DNA of 64,000 nt, from contig NZ_JALNUP010000019.1 in assembly GCF_026540855.1 (NCBI RefSeq), positions 1 through 64,000 on the forward strand, written 5' to 3'. The stretch comes from Sphingomonas sp. GC_Shp_5 (GTDB lineage: Bacteria > Pseudomonadota > Alphaproteobacteria > Sphingomonadales > Sphingomonadaceae). A program made the position numbers and the translations under genes. Below are positions 62,579 to 64,000 of the stretch, piece by piece; within the stretch, counting starts at the first letter, position 1; each line of letters begins with the position of its first letter. Under the pieces are notes generated by a model that worked only from the letters and a program-made list of their open reading frames with translations, made no database searches and was not told the origin of the DNA.

Positions 62579-62676
62579 TCGGGCTTCCTTCTGCGACAGG
62601 GTCGCATTGGTGATCCGCAAGGATCTGCGTCGGTGGGTAGAACGTCGGCTGGCGCGATTGTCTCCGCGGGTGGCGA

Positions 62677-63003
62677 TCAGCCTCGCGTGCACGGGAAGGA
62701 GGCACGCAGCGCGTCGCGGACCACGAACGCGGGCGCGTTGCTCCACTTCTTGCGGTGGGTGCGCAGGTATTTACGCGCGGCGGCAACCGCCTTGATCGTG
62801 GAGGACTGATCAGGCCCGATGCAGATTTCATGCGACAGCGACAGCGCGTCGAACACGCCGAGAATGTAGCCGGTGCAAAAGGTCGCGGCGGGATCATTGT
62901 CCTTGCCTCGGCAATTCTCCACCAGCTGCCCGGTCTGCAGGGAACTCACCACCACCGGCGGCGGCGTGGTCACGGCGGCAGCGAACAGGAACAGGATCAT
63001 CAT
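62677..63003 (-). CDS. Rap1a/Tai-like small secreted protein
   Basis: 108 residues: a hydrophobic leader (MMILFLFAAAV) then the Cys-rich pattern LVENCRGKD ... ATFCTGYILGVFDALSLSHEICI ... AVAAARKYLRTH ... ALRASFPC, which resembles the Rap1a/Tai immunity-protein fold (four Cys). In type VI secretion such proteins neutralise amidase effectors in the periplasm. No effector or secretion gene is near, and sphingomonads carry many solitary members. GGAGG lies just before the ATG; a second ATG at 63000 is equally placed. Confidence 0.7.
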   Translation of the reverse strand: MMILFLFAAAVTTPPPVVVSSLQTGQLVENCRGKDNDPAATFCTGYILGVFDALSLSHEICIGPDQSSTIKAVAAARKYLRTHRKKWSNAPAFVVRDALRASFPCTRG

Positions 63004-63072
63004 GGAGCCTCCAGGCCTCTGCCGGCAGGTGAAAGCGGGCGGTGCCGCCACTCGCCACGCCCGGGGCGCGCG

Positions 63073-63795
63073 TCAACCCGCCGCGGGAGCGTTCAGATAG
63101 GGCAGCAGGCGTACCCGCGGGAACACGTCCTCAAGCGGCTTGGTGTCGGGCAGAATGTAGACGATGCCGCCCCCCTTCTGGAACAGCGGCCGCACCTTCC
63201 TCGTGTAGAAACTGGTGCCGACATTGATGCAGCCGAAGGAGATGCGATTGTCGTCGGGGGTGGGCGAGAGCAGCCGCTGCACCCGCTGCTCCGCCTTATG
63301 AGTGGTGATCACCGCATGCAGCGCGACCGAATCGGCATAATCCACCCACAGCACGCGCTGGTTGCCGAAGGCGCGGCCAAACTTGGCGACGAACCGGCCC
63401 GCCGGGGTCGTCCGCTCGGCAGGCCCGATGTCGTTGAGGCTCTTGGCGCCGACGCCGGGCGACGAATCATCGCCGACGCCGATGCCGAGCAGCACCGGGG
63501 TCTGCCCGAGAAAATCACCCTTGCCATTGAACAGGTACAGCGCGGCCGACGGCTTATCGATGACGATATAGGGCTTGCCGCCGTTGTCGTGCGCCGCGGC
63601 CACCCAGGCGATGATGCGGCTGGCGGCCGCCGTACGTTCGGGTTCGGGCGTCGGCGGCGCCGGTTCGGCAGCGACCGGTCGAGGCTTGGCGACGGTCGCC
63701 GCCTTGGCATGCCGCGGCGCACGCTCGGCCGCCGCCGGCCAAGCCGGCGACGGCACCAGCGCCAACATCGCTGCAGCGATGATCGTCTTGTGCAA
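63073..63795 (-). CDS. L,D-transpeptidase (YkuD-like) family protein
   Basis: 240-residue exported protein: signal peptide (MHKTIIAAAMLALVPSPAWPA), a Pro/Ala-rich linker and a YkuD-like domain (KPYIVIDKPSAALYLFNGKGDFLGQTPVLLG). The catalytic Cys189 lies in SFGCINV, with His160 in ALHAVI as the other key residue. Classical L,D-transpeptidases read SxGC(I/V)R; here Asn replaces the Arg. It may cross-link peptidoglycan or attach proteins to it, but reduced or altered activity is possible. Confidence 0.82.
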   Translation of the reverse strand: MHKTIIAAAMLALVPSPAWPAAAERAPRHAKAATVAKPRPVAAEPAPPTPEPERTAAASRIIAWVAAAHDNGGKPYIVIDKPSAALYLFNGKGDFLGQTPVLLGIGVGDDSSPGVGAKSLNDIGPAERTTPAGRFVAKFGRAFGNQRVLWVDYADSVALHAVITTHKAEQRVQRLLSPTPDDNRISFGCINVGTSFYTRKVRPLFQKGGGIVYILPDTKPLEDVFPRVRLLPYLNAPAAG

Positions 63796-63836
63796 CGGCG
63801 TTGCCCGTCGATGCGCGGCCGTTGCCGTGGAAATGC

Positions 63837-64000
63837 TCAGCCCCGCGGCTTGCGCTGCCGCTGCTGCTGTTGCTGCACCTGCTGGTCGAGGCCGTCCACG
63901 CGGCCATTGAGCTGGTCGATCCGCTGGCTGTTCTGCTGGGCCTGGCCGGCCGCCGCCTGGGCCTGGGTCAGCGCCTGGCCCGACGTGCCTTCCACGGTGC
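63837..64000 (-). CDS. C-terminal end of a Gln-rich protein, cut by the window edge
   Basis: The last 53 codons of a minus-strand gene whose start is outside the window. The sequence is Gln/Ala-rich and heptad-like (SGQALTQAQAAAGQAQ, NSQRIDQLNGRVDGLDQQ), ending QQQQQRQRKPRG and stop. This suggests a coiled-coil segment with a basic tail. No family is recognised. It precedes the L,D-transpeptidase gene on the same strand by 41 bases, so the two may be co-transcribed. Confidence 0.6.
   Translation of the reverse strand, partial: TVEGTSGQALTQAQAAAGQAQQNSQRIDQLNGRVDGLDQQVQQQQQRQRKPRG

Overview
This window is chromosomal DNA from a high-GC alphaproteobacterium, most likely a Sphingomonas-like member of the Sphingomonadales. 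The pointers are the base composition, three TonB-dependent receptors (one of the Xanthomonas/Caulobacter type), an UrcA-family periplasmic protein, an SLC45-type sugar transporter with LacI control, and flavin halogenase-like genes inside a sugar locus. No rRNA, tRNA, CRISPR array, insertion sequence or phage gene was recognised. About fifty genes are supported, many with stop/start overlaps of 1 to 4 bases.

Left end (1-12135): one collinear run of nine genes for uptake and breakdown of guanidine, a pathway long annotated as urea carboxylation. It holds an ABC transporter (lipoprotein, permease, ATPase), two DUF1989 proteins (carboxyguanidine deiminase subunits by family), a 1201-residue biotin carboxylase, allophanate hydrolase, and an in-line hybrid histidine kinase with a LuxR-type response regulator. 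Next come a TPR-sulfotransferase, a sterol-desaturase-like hydroxylase, a beta-propeller protein, and opposing small periplasmic proteins plus a metallo-beta-lactamase-fold hydrolase.

Middle (17808-38912): a TonB receptor, then after a strong terminator a ferredoxin and its reductase. This is followed by a large maltodextrin/starch locus. One arm is an SLC45-type transporter and a GH13 amylase (minus strand) with a divergent DUF6445 gene. The other arm is a 12-kb run of TonB receptor, halogenase-like flavoprotein, GH13, GH13, second halogenase-like flavoprotein and GH31 alpha-glucosidase. A LacI-family gene sits between the arms, and related ATACG-containing elements lie upstream of both arms. 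The pairing of two halogenase-like enzymes and DUF6445 with glycan import is the least explained part of the window.

Right part (39265-64000): small redox and detoxification units. These are a VOC/ene-reductase/SRPBCC operon with a divergent LysR gene and a good dyad operator, a zinc alcohol dehydrogenase, and an ohr/ohrR pair with two copies of a TTATCGCG operator. Further on are an orphan TadG-like vWA protein with an AT-rich upstream region, a phosphoesterase, an aldo/keto reductase, a drug-efflux MFS, NDH-2 with a divergent TetR gene, and an OprB porin with a PQQ glucose dehydrogenase (periplasmic glucose oxidation). A ModA-like binding protein lies divergent to a siderophore-type TonB receptor. 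The end holds a luciferase-like monooxygenase, an alpha/beta hydrolase, a Rap1a/Tai-like protein, an L,D-transpeptidase and the C-terminus of a Gln-rich protein.

Start codons are often GTG or TTG; where the ribosome site decided the start, the entry says so. All function calls rest on reading motifs and family resemblance by eye, without database searches.
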